In this document: piece by piece, positions 1 to 6,902 of the stretch
How positions within the stretch are numbered: the stretch's first letter is position 1
How the letters are laid out: each line of letters begins with the position of its first letter
Position numbers and translations under genes: made by a program
NCBI GenBank assembly: GCA_021797295.1
Contig: JAKAAA010000010.1
Location: 1 to 17,822, forward strand
Length of the DNA: 17,822 bases
Source of the DNA: Thermoplasmata archaeon
Lineage (GTDB): Archaea; Thermoplasmatota; Thermoplasmata; Thermoplasmatales; Thermoplasmataceae
Direction of reading: 5' to 3'
Notes under the pieces: generated by a model
Databases searched by the model: none
Told to the model about the DNA's origin: nothing
Seen by the model: the letters and a program-made list of their open reading frames with translations, nothing else

Positions 1-2
1 AG

Positions 3-155
3 ATATTCAATAACTTTATTATAATGAAACCAAAGAAGAGCAGGCATAAGAAGAAAAAGATACCCACGGACTGTGGGGAATGTATGCCCGTGGAGGGGAA
101 GCCTATACCTGATAAGGCAAGTTTTTCCGTAGAAGCGGGAAGCCCTGATCTTTAG
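3..155 (+). CDS. tnpB: TnpB (IS200/IS605 family) C-terminal tail, 5' end outside window
   Basis: This is an open frame entering from the left edge and ending at TAG 153-155. It encodes about 50 residues: a lysine-rich stretch, then DCGECMPVEGKPIPDK and finally SFSVEAGSPDL. A proline-rich linker followed by a VEAGSP-type end is how many archaeal TnpB proteins finish. The same tail occurs again at 14474-14569, there joined to a recognisable TnpB zinc-finger segment, which supports the call. TnpB is the RNA-guided nuclease of IS200/IS605 elements; its 3' coding end overlaps the guide RNA. Whether the upstream gene is intact cannot be seen here. Confidence 0.7.
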   Translation: MFNNFIIMKPKKSRHKKKKIPTDCGECMPVEGKPIPDKASFSVEAGSPDL

Positions 156-172
156 AGAAGGGAGGATGTCAC
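61..172 (+). mobile_element. IS200/IS605 right end with candidate omegaRNA scaffold (copy A)
   Basis: These 112 bases align without gaps to 14475-14586, with 96 identical by hand count, and the similarity stops at the shared GATGTCAC. They overlap the tnpB stop codon, which is where the omegaRNA (reRNA) scaffold and the transposon right end coincide in IS200/IS605 elements. A terminal hairpin lies at 143-162 (stem CCCT...AGGG plus TCT/AGA around a TT loop, with two central mismatches). By analogy with TnpB systems, the guide would be the roughly 16-20 bases of flanking DNA starting at 173. The RNA role is inferred; the repeat and hairpin are seen directly. Confidence 0.6.
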
Positions 173-250
173 TTTCCACACATAGTTATTTTTTTCAACA
201 TTTAAACTACCTAATATTCCTTATATATCGTAGCGGGAGTTATAACAGGC

Positions 251-424
251 ATGTTGTCTATGAATAGTGGCATATATCTTCTCCAGTTCTTGTTCCTCAT
301 GATAAATTTTATTTTCCTGTCATTTAAGTTCATTCTGGGTTTATATTGTTTCATTGTACTATTACTGGGTGTATACGAACTATTTAAGGGGCAATATAAT
401 GTGCAGGACCCGATTTACAGCTAG
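251..424 (+). CDS. Possible 57-aa two-helix membrane protein or permease remnant
   Basis: An ATG at 251 opens 57 codons ending with TAG 422-424; a second ATG is at 260. The product is strongly hydrophobic, with two plausible membrane helices (about residues 8-25 and 27-43) and a short polar tail ending QDPIYS. The frame also stays open upstream of the ATG, back to a TAA near position 210, so this could be the last fragment of a decayed transporter rather than a free-standing gene. I see no convincing start signal and recognise no family. Function is unknown. Confidence 0.25.
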   Translation: MLSMNSGIYLLQFLFLMINFIFLSFKFILGLYCFIVLLLGVYELFKGQYNVQDPIYS

Positions 425-687
425 TGGCGGTCCCTCTTGGCATTATATATAGAATAGTTACCAGTACCATCTGGATCATGTAATTATTGAGGATGTCCAG
501 CGGCTGCAAGAAAGAGATGCATAATACTCCGGAAATGGATGTAGGATAATTAATCTTAAATTATAGATATACAAATGATATCATCCCATAGCTAATGTAA
601 GGGCCTTCTAGACTTAGAGTTAAATTATTCTTATATTTAGTTACATTGTGATGTTATAATATCTAAAATTTAATGACATTCTAACGT

Positions 688-700
688 AATTATTTTATTA
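688..700 (+). promoter_or_regulatory. TATA box of the ATPase gene
   Basis: The AT-only segment TAATTATTTTATTA begins about 32 bases before the ATG at 720. That spacing is expected for an archaeal TATA box feeding a leaderless transcript, and no Shine-Dalgarno precedes the ATG. Confidence 0.45.
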
Positions 701-719
701 GTGATAGTGATACACAAAA

Positions 720-1982
720 ATGGAGTTAGCCGAAATAGAAAAATTTAACACATGGTGGACTACTGGCACTATAAGGCCAGAACTGGTACAGGACTATAAA
801 AGAGATGCATACACCAGTATTCTAAAATATATGGACAAAAAATTAATAATTATATTATACGGCCTGAGGCGAATGGGTAAAACTACCATGATGTATCAGA
901 TAATTTCGGAGTTGTTGAAAGTTAATAAGAGCAGGTACGTGTTATATTTCTCATTTGATGAGTACACATACAGTCTAAAAGATATACTGAATAGTTATCA
1001 GGAAATGGTGCTAAACGATACTTTTGATAATATAAAAGAAAATATCTATATATTTTTTGATGAGATACAGAAAGTTCCTGATTGGGAAAATCAAATCAAA
1101 GTATATTATGATCTGTATCCTGGCATAAAATTTATATTATCTGGATCAGCTGCTGTTTCATTGAGAAGAAAATCAAATGAAAGTCTTGCAGGCAGAATTA
1201 TATCAATATATATAGAACCTTTGAGCTTCAATGAATTTCTGGAAATGAATGGTTATGATAGAGAAACAATACGTCAGAATCCGGATATGTATAAGAGAGA
1301 ACTGATTCCTATGCTGCAAAAATACATGAAATACGGAACCTTTCCAGAACTTGCACATAATGATGATGAAGATTATGCAAAAATGTACATAAAAGACTCT
1401 GTAATAAACAGAATTATTTACAGGGATATAGAGAATGAATTCAAAATTAATGACACAAATCTCGTAAGGACATTAATGAAACTTATCGTAAATAAACCCG
1501 GGTTGACATTAAATTTCAAAGCAATATCGGAAAATCTGGGCAAGGATCAGAGGACAATATCAAATTATTTTGAATACTTGGAATTCGGGTTTCTGATAAA
1601 AATACTTTACAATTACCGTGCAAATGATTACATTAGTCTCAGAAAATTAAAAAAATGTTATCCTGTGACTCCTAACATTATTTTTGCATTGTCCGATAAA
1701 TTCCATGAATCATTACCGTATGTTATGGAAAATTTAGTTTTAATGAAAATTAAAACGGATTATTTTTATAAAAATAGTTATGAGGTAGATTTTATTTCGG
1801 TTAATGAAGATAAAATTTTCCCCATTGAGGTTAAGAAAACAAATAGAACTGAGAGGCAAATCACAATGTTCATAAATAAATATGGAGACAGGGTAGAAAA
1901 TCCACTCCTAATAACATATGACGAAGAGAAATATGGAAATGTAAGTATAGTACCTTTATGGAAATTTCTTATTTCGCAATAA
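720..1982 (+). CDS. AAA-type ATPase with DUF4143 nuclease-like C-terminus
   Basis: This 420-residue protein belongs to the archaeal/bacterial ATPase group with an N-terminal AAA domain and a C-terminal DUF4143 domain. The Walker A loop is GLRRMGKTT (residues 48-56) and Walker B is IYIFFDEIQ (109-117, D114/E115). The segment SGSAAVSLRRKSNESLAGR fits the sensor/arginine region typical of the family. A winged-helix-like part follows. The tail carries EVDF (355-358) and IEVKK (369-373), the D...ExK pattern of the restriction-endonuclease fold. The family is widespread in archaea, often beside mobile DNA, and its cellular role is not established. It sits between an IS end and a toxin-antitoxin pair and has its own TATA box. 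It appears full length. Confidence 0.85.
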   Translation: MELAEIEKFNTWWTTGTIRPELVQDYKRDAYTSILKYMDKKLIIILYGLRRMGKTTMMYQIISELLKVNKSRYVLYFSFDEYTYSLKDILNSYQEMVLNDTFDNIKENIYIFFDEIQKVPDWENQIKVYYDLYPGIKFILSGSAAVSLRRKSNESLAGRIISIYIEPLSFNEFLEMNGYDRETIRQNPDMYKRELIPMLQKYMKYGTFPELAHNDDEDYAKMYIKDSVINRIIYRDIENEFKINDTNLVRTLMKLIVNKPGLTLNFKAISENLGKDQRTISNYFEYLEFGFLIKILYNYRANDYISLRKLKKCYPVTPNIIFALSDKFHESLPYVMENLVLMKIKTDYFYKNSYEVDFISVNEDKIFPIEVKKTNRTERQITMFINKYGDRVENPLLITYDEEKYGNVSIVPLWKFLISQ

Positions 1983-2030
1983 CCTGAAATTCATTTTCTA
2001 TAAACTTATAAATAAATAGAAAAAGATAAA

Positions 2031-2040
2031 GTTATTAATA
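2031..2040 (+). promoter_or_regulatory. TATA box of the mntA-hepT operon
   Basis: GTTATTAATA lies 21-30 bases before the ATG at 2061. It supports that ATG, rather than the in-frame TTG at 2052, as the leaderless start. Confidence 0.4.
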
Positions 2041-2060
2041 TTGTTTATAATTTGTTTTTT

Positions 2061-2444
2061 ATGTATAATGGCTTAATAAACGACACTGTTAATCTTATCA
2101 AAAAACTTGATAAACAAAATAGGATAAAATTTATAATCAATTACGGTTCGTTGGCCAACAACACATTTCATAATGGTTCAGACATTGATTTATGTATTTA
2201 TTATAATGGAACCCGACAGGAAAGAAGTGAATTTCGATTGAGAGTACTGTCCAATGTAAATACCATCTTTGATATACATATGTTTCAGGATCTGCCTTTA
2301 TATATAAGATTCAGTGTTTTGAAAGGAAAAATACTGTACTATAAAGATAAGGATATATACGATATTTTTAGAAGTACCACTCAGGAATTTGATGACTATA
2401 AAAGAGGGTATTATGATTATATAAATCTGGAGAAAATACAATGA
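2061..2444 (+). CDS. mntA: MntA-like minimal nucleotidyltransferase (antitoxin)
   Basis: This 127-residue protein carries the minimal nucleotidyltransferase signature GS-x10-DxD: GSLANNTFHNGSDID near residues 27-41, with a further acidic position in FDIHMF. In MntA/HepT type VII toxin-antitoxin systems, this enzyme transfers AMP from ATP to a tyrosine of the HEPN toxin and so inactivates it. The gene overlaps the downstream HEPN gene by four bases (ATGA at 2441-2444), so the two are co-transcribed and probably translationally coupled. I chose ATG 2061 because it sits at the right distance from a TATA box; an in-frame TTG at 2052 would add three residues. All key residues are present, so it should be active. 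Confidence 0.85.
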   Translation: MYNGLINDTVNLIKKLDKQNRIKFIINYGSLANNTFHNGSDIDLCIYYNGTRQERSEFRLRVLSNVNTIFDIHMFQDLPLYIRFSVLKGKILYYKDKDIYDIFRSTTQEFDDYKRGYYDYINLEKIQ

Positions 2445-2860
2445 GAAAGGACATAATAAAAAATAAAATAATAGAAATTCAGGAGAGTTTAGTACTGATA
2501 AAGAACAATCTACCCGATTCTTTTAATGAATTCCAGCATCTGGGACTCATTAAGGATGGTATATATAAAAGGCTTGAGTTCTCCATTGAAAATTTAGTAG
2601 ATATTTTTTATATAATTAATGCAGACTTAAATTTGGGAATACCAGAGGATGATTCTTCTATGATAGACAATCTTTATGATAAAAATATCATAAGTGCCGG
2701 GATCAGAAATATAATGAAAAGCATGAAAGGTTTCAGGAACATTATTGTACACAGATACGGCAAAATAGATGATGAGCTGGCATATACATTCATAAAGGAA
2801 AATATAAATGATTTTGACAGTATTATACGATGTGTTGAAGAAATAATGGACAAATATTGA
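2441..2860 (+). CDS. hepT: HepT-like HEPN-domain ribonuclease toxin (DUF86)
   Basis: This 139-residue, mostly helical protein carries RNIIVHRY near residues 98-105, which is the R-x4-H-x-Y motif of HEPN (DUF86) ribonucleases. R and H form the RNase active site, and Y is the residue that MntA AMPylates to silence the toxin. Length and motif position suit HepT. The ATG overlaps the stop codon of mntA by four bases, the standard two-gene arrangement. The pair lies near an IS605 end and a DUF4143 ATPase, a setting typical of accessory or defence DNA. It meets the DUF35 gene tail to tail, 24 bases away. Confidence 0.85.
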   Translation: MRKDIIKNKIIEIQESLVLIKNNLPDSFNEFQHLGLIKDGIYKRLEFSIENLVDIFYIINADLNLGIPEDDSSMIDNLYDKNIISAGIRNIMKSMKGFRNIIVHRYGKIDDELAYTFIKENINDFDSIIRCVEEIMDKY

Positions 2861-2884
2861 GGATTAGATTACTGTATAAGATCA

Positions 2885-3223
2885 TCAATCAACAAATGCA
2901 TATGGAAGAATTTTTCCATCAATCTCCCGGAATTTTATGATGACATTTCTCCCAATTACAATATTATCTCCATCAATATCCATATACGCACAGAAACCTT
3001 CCGGAAATTTTATTATGCCGTAAAATCCACCTTTGAATTCCGTGAAGGAATAAATTTCTCCCGTACCTGATGACCTCATGATTTCTATATTGCTGGATCC
3101 GCAAAATGGGCACACGTTCCTTGGGTAATAATAAGCTTTATCGCATGTCTTGCATTTTATGAACGGCATCTTATTGCTGGCGAATATCTTATCATATTCA
3201 TTATATATGTTATCTATTTTCAT
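2885..3223 (-). CDS. DUF35 zinc-ribbon/OB-fold acyl-CoA-binding partner protein
   Basis: This 112-residue protein has a rubredoxin-like zinc ribbon (C24-x2-C27 ... C38-x2-C41) followed by an OB-fold segment beginning at GTGEIYSFTEF. That is the DUF35 architecture. DUF35 proteins pair with thiolase-fold enzymes: in archaeal mevalonate synthesis they bridge thiolase and HMG-CoA synthase, and in bacterial steroid degradation they bind Ltp2-type retro-aldolases. Its ATG directly follows the stop codon of the thiolase-fold gene with no gap, so the two proteins are very likely a stoichiometric complex. It is the last gene of a four-gene operon. It is probably a CoA-binding or scaffolding subunit; it has no catalytic motif of its own. 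Confidence 0.85.
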   Translation of the reverse strand: MKIDNIYNEYDKIFASNKMPFIKCKTCDKAYYYPRNVCPFCGSSNIEIMRSSGTGEIYSFTEFKGGFYGIIKFPEGFCAYMDIDGDNIVIGRNVIIKFREIDGKILPYAFVD

Positions 3224-4375
3224 TCAATCACCCAGAATTAATGAAACTGAATGGTTCCTGTACCATCCCCCTATCCCATTGATAAATACATTTCCCGGGC
3301 TTTTCACCTGGTTCCTGTAAGCCATTTCATTCATCTGCAAAAGAGCTTCATATAGAAGAACACTGCCACTCATATATGCAGGCTGCCCACGGTTGATACT
3401 TCCTCCACCGGTATTTAGCGGTAAATCACCGTCCACTGATATTGAATTTTTTTCAATGAATTTGCCGGATTGCCCTTTTGGTACTATGCCGGTATTTTCC
3501 AGCTGTAGCATTACAGTAATGCTGAACGAATCATACAGTTCATAAAAATCACATTTTGCTATCTCACTCCTGAAATTTTTGGTACTCTCGGCTGCAGGCG
3601 TAAGGGTTATATCATCAATTTCTGGCGGCAGGAAGCTCTGATGCGCTTCACCATAATTCTGTATTCTTATCTCCCTGAGTTTCCCTGATTTTCTGGATAC
3701 AATGAATGCATGGAAACCATCCACCGGATATACTATTTCCAGCAAATGCAATGGAGATGATATTACTGGTGAATTTAGAACATCTTCTACAGATAGCTCT
3801 CCTGTAAACATTGCATATCCTGATCTGTTTGCGTTTTTCCTCTGTTTTACAATTAATTCGGCCCTCTGGGTATCGGTTGACCCATAAATTTTTTTATGCC
3901 TTTCCGCAGCCAGTGCATAGTCTGAAACCGGGTTCATGCTGTTGTAAAGATTTATTAAATGCCTGTATGGTGTGTTTGTTATCTCGGGATAGAGTTTTTC
4001 AAATGAATCGACTGTCTGCTTTCTTTTCCTAACATCGGAACCCTTTCCACCGAATAACAGAAGAATATTCTCAGCCACTCCATCTTTTATTAACCGTTCG
4101 GCCCTCCATAATGCTGATAAAACCGATGGGCCGCCATAATCCAGGGAATCTATGTATTTCGGTGTAATTCCAAGATAGCCACAGATCTGGTCCGGGAAAA
4201 AATGCATATATATATTTCCATCAAATACCCCGGGCAGGAATGTCGTCATGAATCCATCAAGATCCTTTCTTTCCAGGCCTGCCATTTCCAGGGCTTTTCC
4301 CAGGGCTTCATTCATCAAATCGTAGACACTCCCATCGTAATTCTTGTACACTGCCTCAGCAAATCCTCTTATCAT
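3224..4375 (-). CDS. Thiolase-fold protein lacking the catalytic Cys and His residues (SCP-x/Ltp2-like)
   Basis: This 383-residue protein has the thiolase fold, visible in the C-terminal glycine-rich block NTGGGSINRGQPAYMSG (about 318-334) and the closing GIGGWYRNHSVSLIL. The usual catalytic residues are missing. The nucleophilic Cys region reads DYGGPSVLSAL (79-89) with no Cys, the GHP histidine is replaced (GQP), and the last Cys is replaced in GIGGW. It therefore cannot be a normal acetyl-CoA acetyltransferase. Such proteins form the lipid-transfer/SCP-x branch, whose DUF35-bound members (Ltp2) act as acyl-CoA retro-aldolases. The ATG overlaps the acyl-CoA synthetase stop by four bases and the DUF35 gene follows directly. 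A C-C bond lyase or ligase on an acyl-CoA is my inference; the substrate is unknown. Confidence 0.8.
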   Translation of the reverse strand: MIRGFAEAVYKNYDGSVYDLMNEALGKALEMAGLERKDLDGFMTTFLPGVFDGNIYMHFFPDQICGYLGITPKYIDSLDYGGPSVLSALWRAERLIKDGVAENILLLFGGKGSDVRKRKQTVDSFEKLYPEITNTPYRHLINLYNSMNPVSDYALAAERHKKIYGSTDTQRAELIVKQRKNANRSGYAMFTGELSVEDVLNSPVISSPLHLLEIVYPVDGFHAFIVSRKSGKLREIRIQNYGEAHQSFLPPEIDDITLTPAAESTKNFRSEIAKCDFYELYDSFSITVMLQLENTGIVPKGQSGKFIEKNSISVDGDLPLNTGGGSINRGQPAYMSGSVLLYEALLQMNEMAYRNQVKSPGNVFINGIGGWYRNHSVSLILGD

Positions 4376-5916
4376 CTGTAAACAACCTCCATTGCCTTTA
4401 TTCCGGATCTCTTGATTTTTCCGGATGCGTTTATTGGCATCTCACGGACAAACATAATTGATGCGGGAACCTTGTATCTTGCAAGTTCTTTTCTGCAGCT
4501 TGCCATGATATCTTCTTTGATGTTTTCATAGGATGTTGTCCCCTCGTTGAGCTTGATATATGCAACAGGAACCTCACCTTTATACTCGTCAGGTTCTCCG
4601 ATAACCACTGCATCCTCCACATAGGAATTTTTTCTTATAACTCCTTCAACCTCGGCAGGCACTACCTTGTAGCCAGAAACATCTATAAGGTCCTTTTTCC
4701 GGTCAATTATAAACACATAGCCATCCTTATCAATGTAACATACATCTCCTGTTTTCAATCCCTTCCTGCCGAATGATTTCGCTGTATCCTCCGGATTGTT
4801 GAAATAGGAATCCACGATCTGTGGCCCGGATACGGTTAATTCCCCATCCCTCGCACGAAATAATCTTGTATAATAAACAGGCTTTCCCGCCGTAAGAACA
4901 CCGTTGTGGGTTATCAAATCCCCTGAGTACGGATATTCCCATAATGCCGCCGGTGATGTGCTTTCAGTCAAACCGTATGCCATATAAATCCATTCTCCGG
5001 TCATGGACCTCCAGTCATACTGGGTTTTCAAGGGCATCGGCATTCCCCCTGCAGACCATAGCCTCATGGAAGCGATTCTGATTTTTATATCCGGAATACC
5101 TGACCAGGAATTCAATATTGCCCTGTAGGCGGTAGCCACGAACATGGTTATTGTTGGCTTTTCTGACTCTATGGTTTCAAGAGTGTTCATGGCATCGAAT
5201 CTATAGGTCATGACCATTGATGACCCTGACATTACAGTAAGGGATATGCCGAATATGAGTCCGGTAATATGGAAGAACGGAGCAATGCATAGGTTTTTAT
5301 CCTTCCCTGATACATTATACCATTGCTGATAAATATATGATGCTGCATATATGTTCTTGTGCCTGATTACTGCGGCTTTCTGCCTGCCACTTGTGCCAGA
5401 TGTGAATACCAGCATGGCAATGTCTTCGGGATCAGGATTACATGCCTGGAAGACAGGTTTTTTTCTTATGGCCAGTTCTTCAATCTGTTGCCCATGTATA
5501 AATTTTCCTTTTAAGTCTATAGGAATATTTCCAAATGTCTCCGGAGACGTATACAGTATATGCATGCCCTTCAATGATTGTATTTCTGAGAATTTCTCCC
5601 TGAACTCACTGCCTATTATGACCAGATGTGTTTTTGTAAACTCGAGCTTTGAAATTATTTCAGCCTGTGAATCAATAGGGCTGAGTGGAATGAATATACA
5701 TGAGTTCTTCCACGCTGCATACTGTACCATAGAAAACTGTGGTATATTTTCCGCAATTACAGCCACAGTATCACCAGGGTCACAGTATACAGAAATCTGT
5801 GCAGCAATCGCATTGGTGTATTCTTCAAAATCATTGTATGTAATGACAGTGCCAAAATAATGAATGAGTGGCATTTCACCCTTTTTTTCCTTTATAACTT
5901 CGAGCATTGTTTTCAC
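4372..5916 (-). CDS. AMP-forming acyl-CoA synthetase
   Basis: This 514-residue protein is an adenylate-forming enzyme that activates a carboxylic acid with ATP and CoA to acyl-CoA, AMP and PPi. Visible motifs are the P-loop FTSGTSGRQK (near 170-180), the YGLTES motif (near 314), TGDVCYIDKDGY and DRKKDLIDVSGYKV (about 392-422), and the C-terminal lysine region NASGKIKRSGIK (near 500-510). Length is normal for fatty- or aryl-acid CoA ligases and the enzyme appears intact. Its ATG overlaps the SDR stop codon and its own stop overlaps the thiolase-fold ATG, so it is the second gene of a coupled four-gene operon. It presumably feeds an acyl-CoA to the downstream thiolase-fold/DUF35 pair. The acid cannot be told from sequence. 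Confidence 0.9.
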   Translation of the reverse strand: MKTMLEVIKEKKGEMPLIHYFGTVITYNDFEEYTNAIAAQISVYCDPGDTVAVIAENIPQFSMVQYAAWKNSCIFIPLSPIDSQAEIISKLEFTKTHLVIIGSEFREKFSEIQSLKGMHILYTSPETFGNIPIDLKGKFIHGQQIEELAIRKKPVFQACNPDPEDIAMLVFTSGTSGRQKAAVIRHKNIYAASYIYQQWYNVSGKDKNLCIAPFFHITGLIFGISLTVMSGSSMVMTYRFDAMNTLETIESEKPTITMFVATAYRAILNSWSGIPDIKIRIASMRLWSAGGMPMPLKTQYDWRSMTGEWIYMAYGLTESTSPAALWEYPYSGDLITHNGVLTAGKPVYYTRLFRARDGELTVSGPQIVDSYFNNPEDTAKSFGRKGLKTGDVCYIDKDGYVFIIDRKKDLIDVSGYKVVPAEVEGVIRKNSYVEDAVVIGEPDEYKGEVPVAYIKLNEGTTSYENIKEDIMASCRKELARYKVPASIMFVREMPINASGKIKRSGIKAMEVVYR

Positions 5917-6641
5917 AGAATCATTCCTCCTCCAACATCGAGCAGGATACCATTAATATAGCTACTTTCCTCTTTAATTAGGAATTCTACAGCGTTTGCA
6001 ACGTCTTCTGGAGTTCCTATGCGTTTTAAGGGTATCTTTTCTATAAATTTCTCCTTGATTTTATCTGGCATTGCATCTGTCATGGGTGTTTTGATAAACC
6101 CCGGAACCACAGCATTGGATGTTATGCCATATTTTCCCAGTTCCCTTGCCAGGGTTTTGGTGAATCCGATTACACCGGCTTTAGCAGATGAATAATTTGC
6201 CTGGCCTATGTTACCATTCCAGCTGGCCGAGGATATATTTACGATTCTTCCTGACCTGTTTTCAATCATAGAGTTGATGAATTGTCTGGTAACATTGAAC
6301 ATACTGTAAAGATCTGTTTTTATAACAGCATCCCACTGTTCATATGTCATATTTTTGAACATTACATCCCTGTTGATTCCGGCATTGTTTACTATGCCAT
6401 ACACCTCATTTCTGTCAATGGTTGAAAATGCCTCTTCACACATTTCATAGCTGGAAACATCACACTGGATGCCCTCTATATTTCCGTATAAGTCATTCAT
6501 CTGGGCCCCTGTCTCACTAATAGAACTATCATAATCAACCATTATGATTCCATAATGCTTTTGGGCCAGATATTCGGCTATGGAATGCCCTATACCTCTA
6601 TTGGAACCTGTTATTATTATTCTTTTAACCAATGTCAACAC
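5913..6641 (-). CDS. Short-chain dehydrogenase/reductase (FabG-like 3-oxoacyl reductase)
   Basis: This 242-residue classical SDR has the TGSNRGIG cofactor loop (11-18), NNAG (85-88), a catalytic serine in ISSAS (137/138), and YSSAK with Y150/K154. PGFIKTPMTD and a terminal GGGM match FabG-type enzymes. An aspartate at the end of the second strand (D36 in MVDYD) favours NAD over NADP. It likely interconverts 3-hydroxy- and 3-oxoacyl thioesters. It is the first gene of the operon with acyl-CoA synthetase, thiolase-fold and DUF35 genes. The start is uncertain: GTG at 6641 suits a leaderless transcript from the TATA box near 6667-6679, but TTG codons at 6638 and 6632 are in frame, the latter just before VKRIIITGS. 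Confidence 0.88.
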   Translation of the reverse strand: MLTLVKRIIITGSNRGIGHSIAEYLAQKHYGIIMVDYDSSISETGAQMNDLYGNIEGIQCDVSSYEMCEEAFSTIDRNEVYGIVNNAGINRDVMFKNMTYEQWDAVIKTDLYSMFNVTRQFINSMIENRSGRIVNISSASWNGNIGQANYSSAKAGVIGFTKTLARELGKYGITSNAVVPGFIKTPMTDAMPDKIKEKFIEKIPLKRIGTPEDVANAVEFLIKEESSYINGILLDVGGGMIL

Positions 6642-6666
6642 CTGCAGTAACTTAAAACCTTATAGG

Positions 6667-6679
6667 AATATAATATTTT
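6667..6679 (-). promoter_or_regulatory. TATA box of the SDR/acyl-CoA synthetase operon
   Basis: On the minus strand this reads AAAATATTATATT and lies 26-38 bases before the GTG at 6641. It is the only strong TATA-like element at a suitable distance and supports the GTG, or a TTG just inside it, as the start. Confidence 0.4.
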
Positions 6680-6744
6680 CACAGGAAGATTATTTAGCCA
6701 GTAAAAATTCATTTTTTAACCTATTCCATCAGATTTCAAAATGC

Positions 6745-6765
6745 ATTATTAACGATATTAATAAT
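6745..6765. promoter_or_regulatory. Perfect AT-rich inverted repeat in divergent promoter region
   Basis: ATTATTAA (6745-6752) and TTAATAAT (6758-6765) are exact inverted copies separated by CGATA. They lie between the divergently transcribed SDR operon and nucleoside hydrolase gene, about 80 bases from the nearer TATA box. This could be an operator, but low-complexity AT sequence makes chance symmetry likely. Confidence 0.25.
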
Positions 6766-6845
6766 ATTTAGGTTTACATGTCAATGATTTATGGTATATA
6801 TCTGGTCACATAGAATTGAGTTCTGCATAAACTGAACTAATGAAA

Positions 6846-6865
6846 GCACACTTATACACTTGTGC
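6846..6865. promoter_or_regulatory. GCACA-N10-TGTGC inverted repeat upstream of nucleoside hydrolase
   Basis: GCACA (6846-6850) and TGTGC (6861-6865) are inverted copies 10 bases apart. They sit just upstream of the TATA box at 6874-6883, where an archaeal activator or repressor could act. The arms are short, so this is only a candidate operator. Confidence 0.3.
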
Positions 6866-6873
6866 ATGGTAAG

Positions 6874-6883
6874 ATATTTTTAT
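6874..6883 (+). promoter_or_regulatory. TATA box of the nucleoside hydrolase gene
   Basis: ATATTTTTAT lies 20-29 bases before the ATG at 6903, fitting a leaderless transcript starting at or next to the ATG. Confidence 0.5.
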
Positions 6884-6902
6884 CACTTACTTATAACTCT
6901 AC

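Larger units (their letters stand above)
173..719. other. Poorly coding stretch between IS end and ATPase gene
   Basis: These 547 bases separate the IS right end from the ATPase gene. I find one short hydrophobic open frame (251-424, listed separately) and a further short frame ending at 524 with no start codon and no family resemblance. Stops are frequent elsewhere. No tRNA cloverleaf, CRISPR repeat or clear operator was seen. It may be decayed sequence behind the transposon insertion. Confidence 0.5.

Noticed and set aside
61..172. Structured repeat considered as a riboswitch leader or CRISPR repeat
   Set aside because: It overlaps an open frame with a TnpB-type tail and occurs twice next to tnpB sequence, not in an array or before a biosynthetic gene.
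425..530. Possible second decayed coding fragment (frame ending at 524) after the small membrane ORF
   Set aside because: It has no start codon and no recognisable motif; too short to support.
2052..2060. TTG start three codons before ATG 2061 in mntA
   Set aside because: ATG 2061 has the correct TATA spacing, and the extra residues (TTG TTT TTT) resemble the AT-rich leader.
3224..4375. Assignment as acetyl-CoA acetyltransferase of the mevalonate pathway
   Set aside because: Neither catalytic Cys nor the GHP His is present, and no HMG-CoA synthase gene adjoins.
5351..5860. 169-codon plus-strand open frame
   Set aside because: It lies wholly antisense to the acyl-CoA synthetase, whose motifs are unambiguous; the frame shows no family motif and is rich in Cys/Ser, as expected of a shadow.
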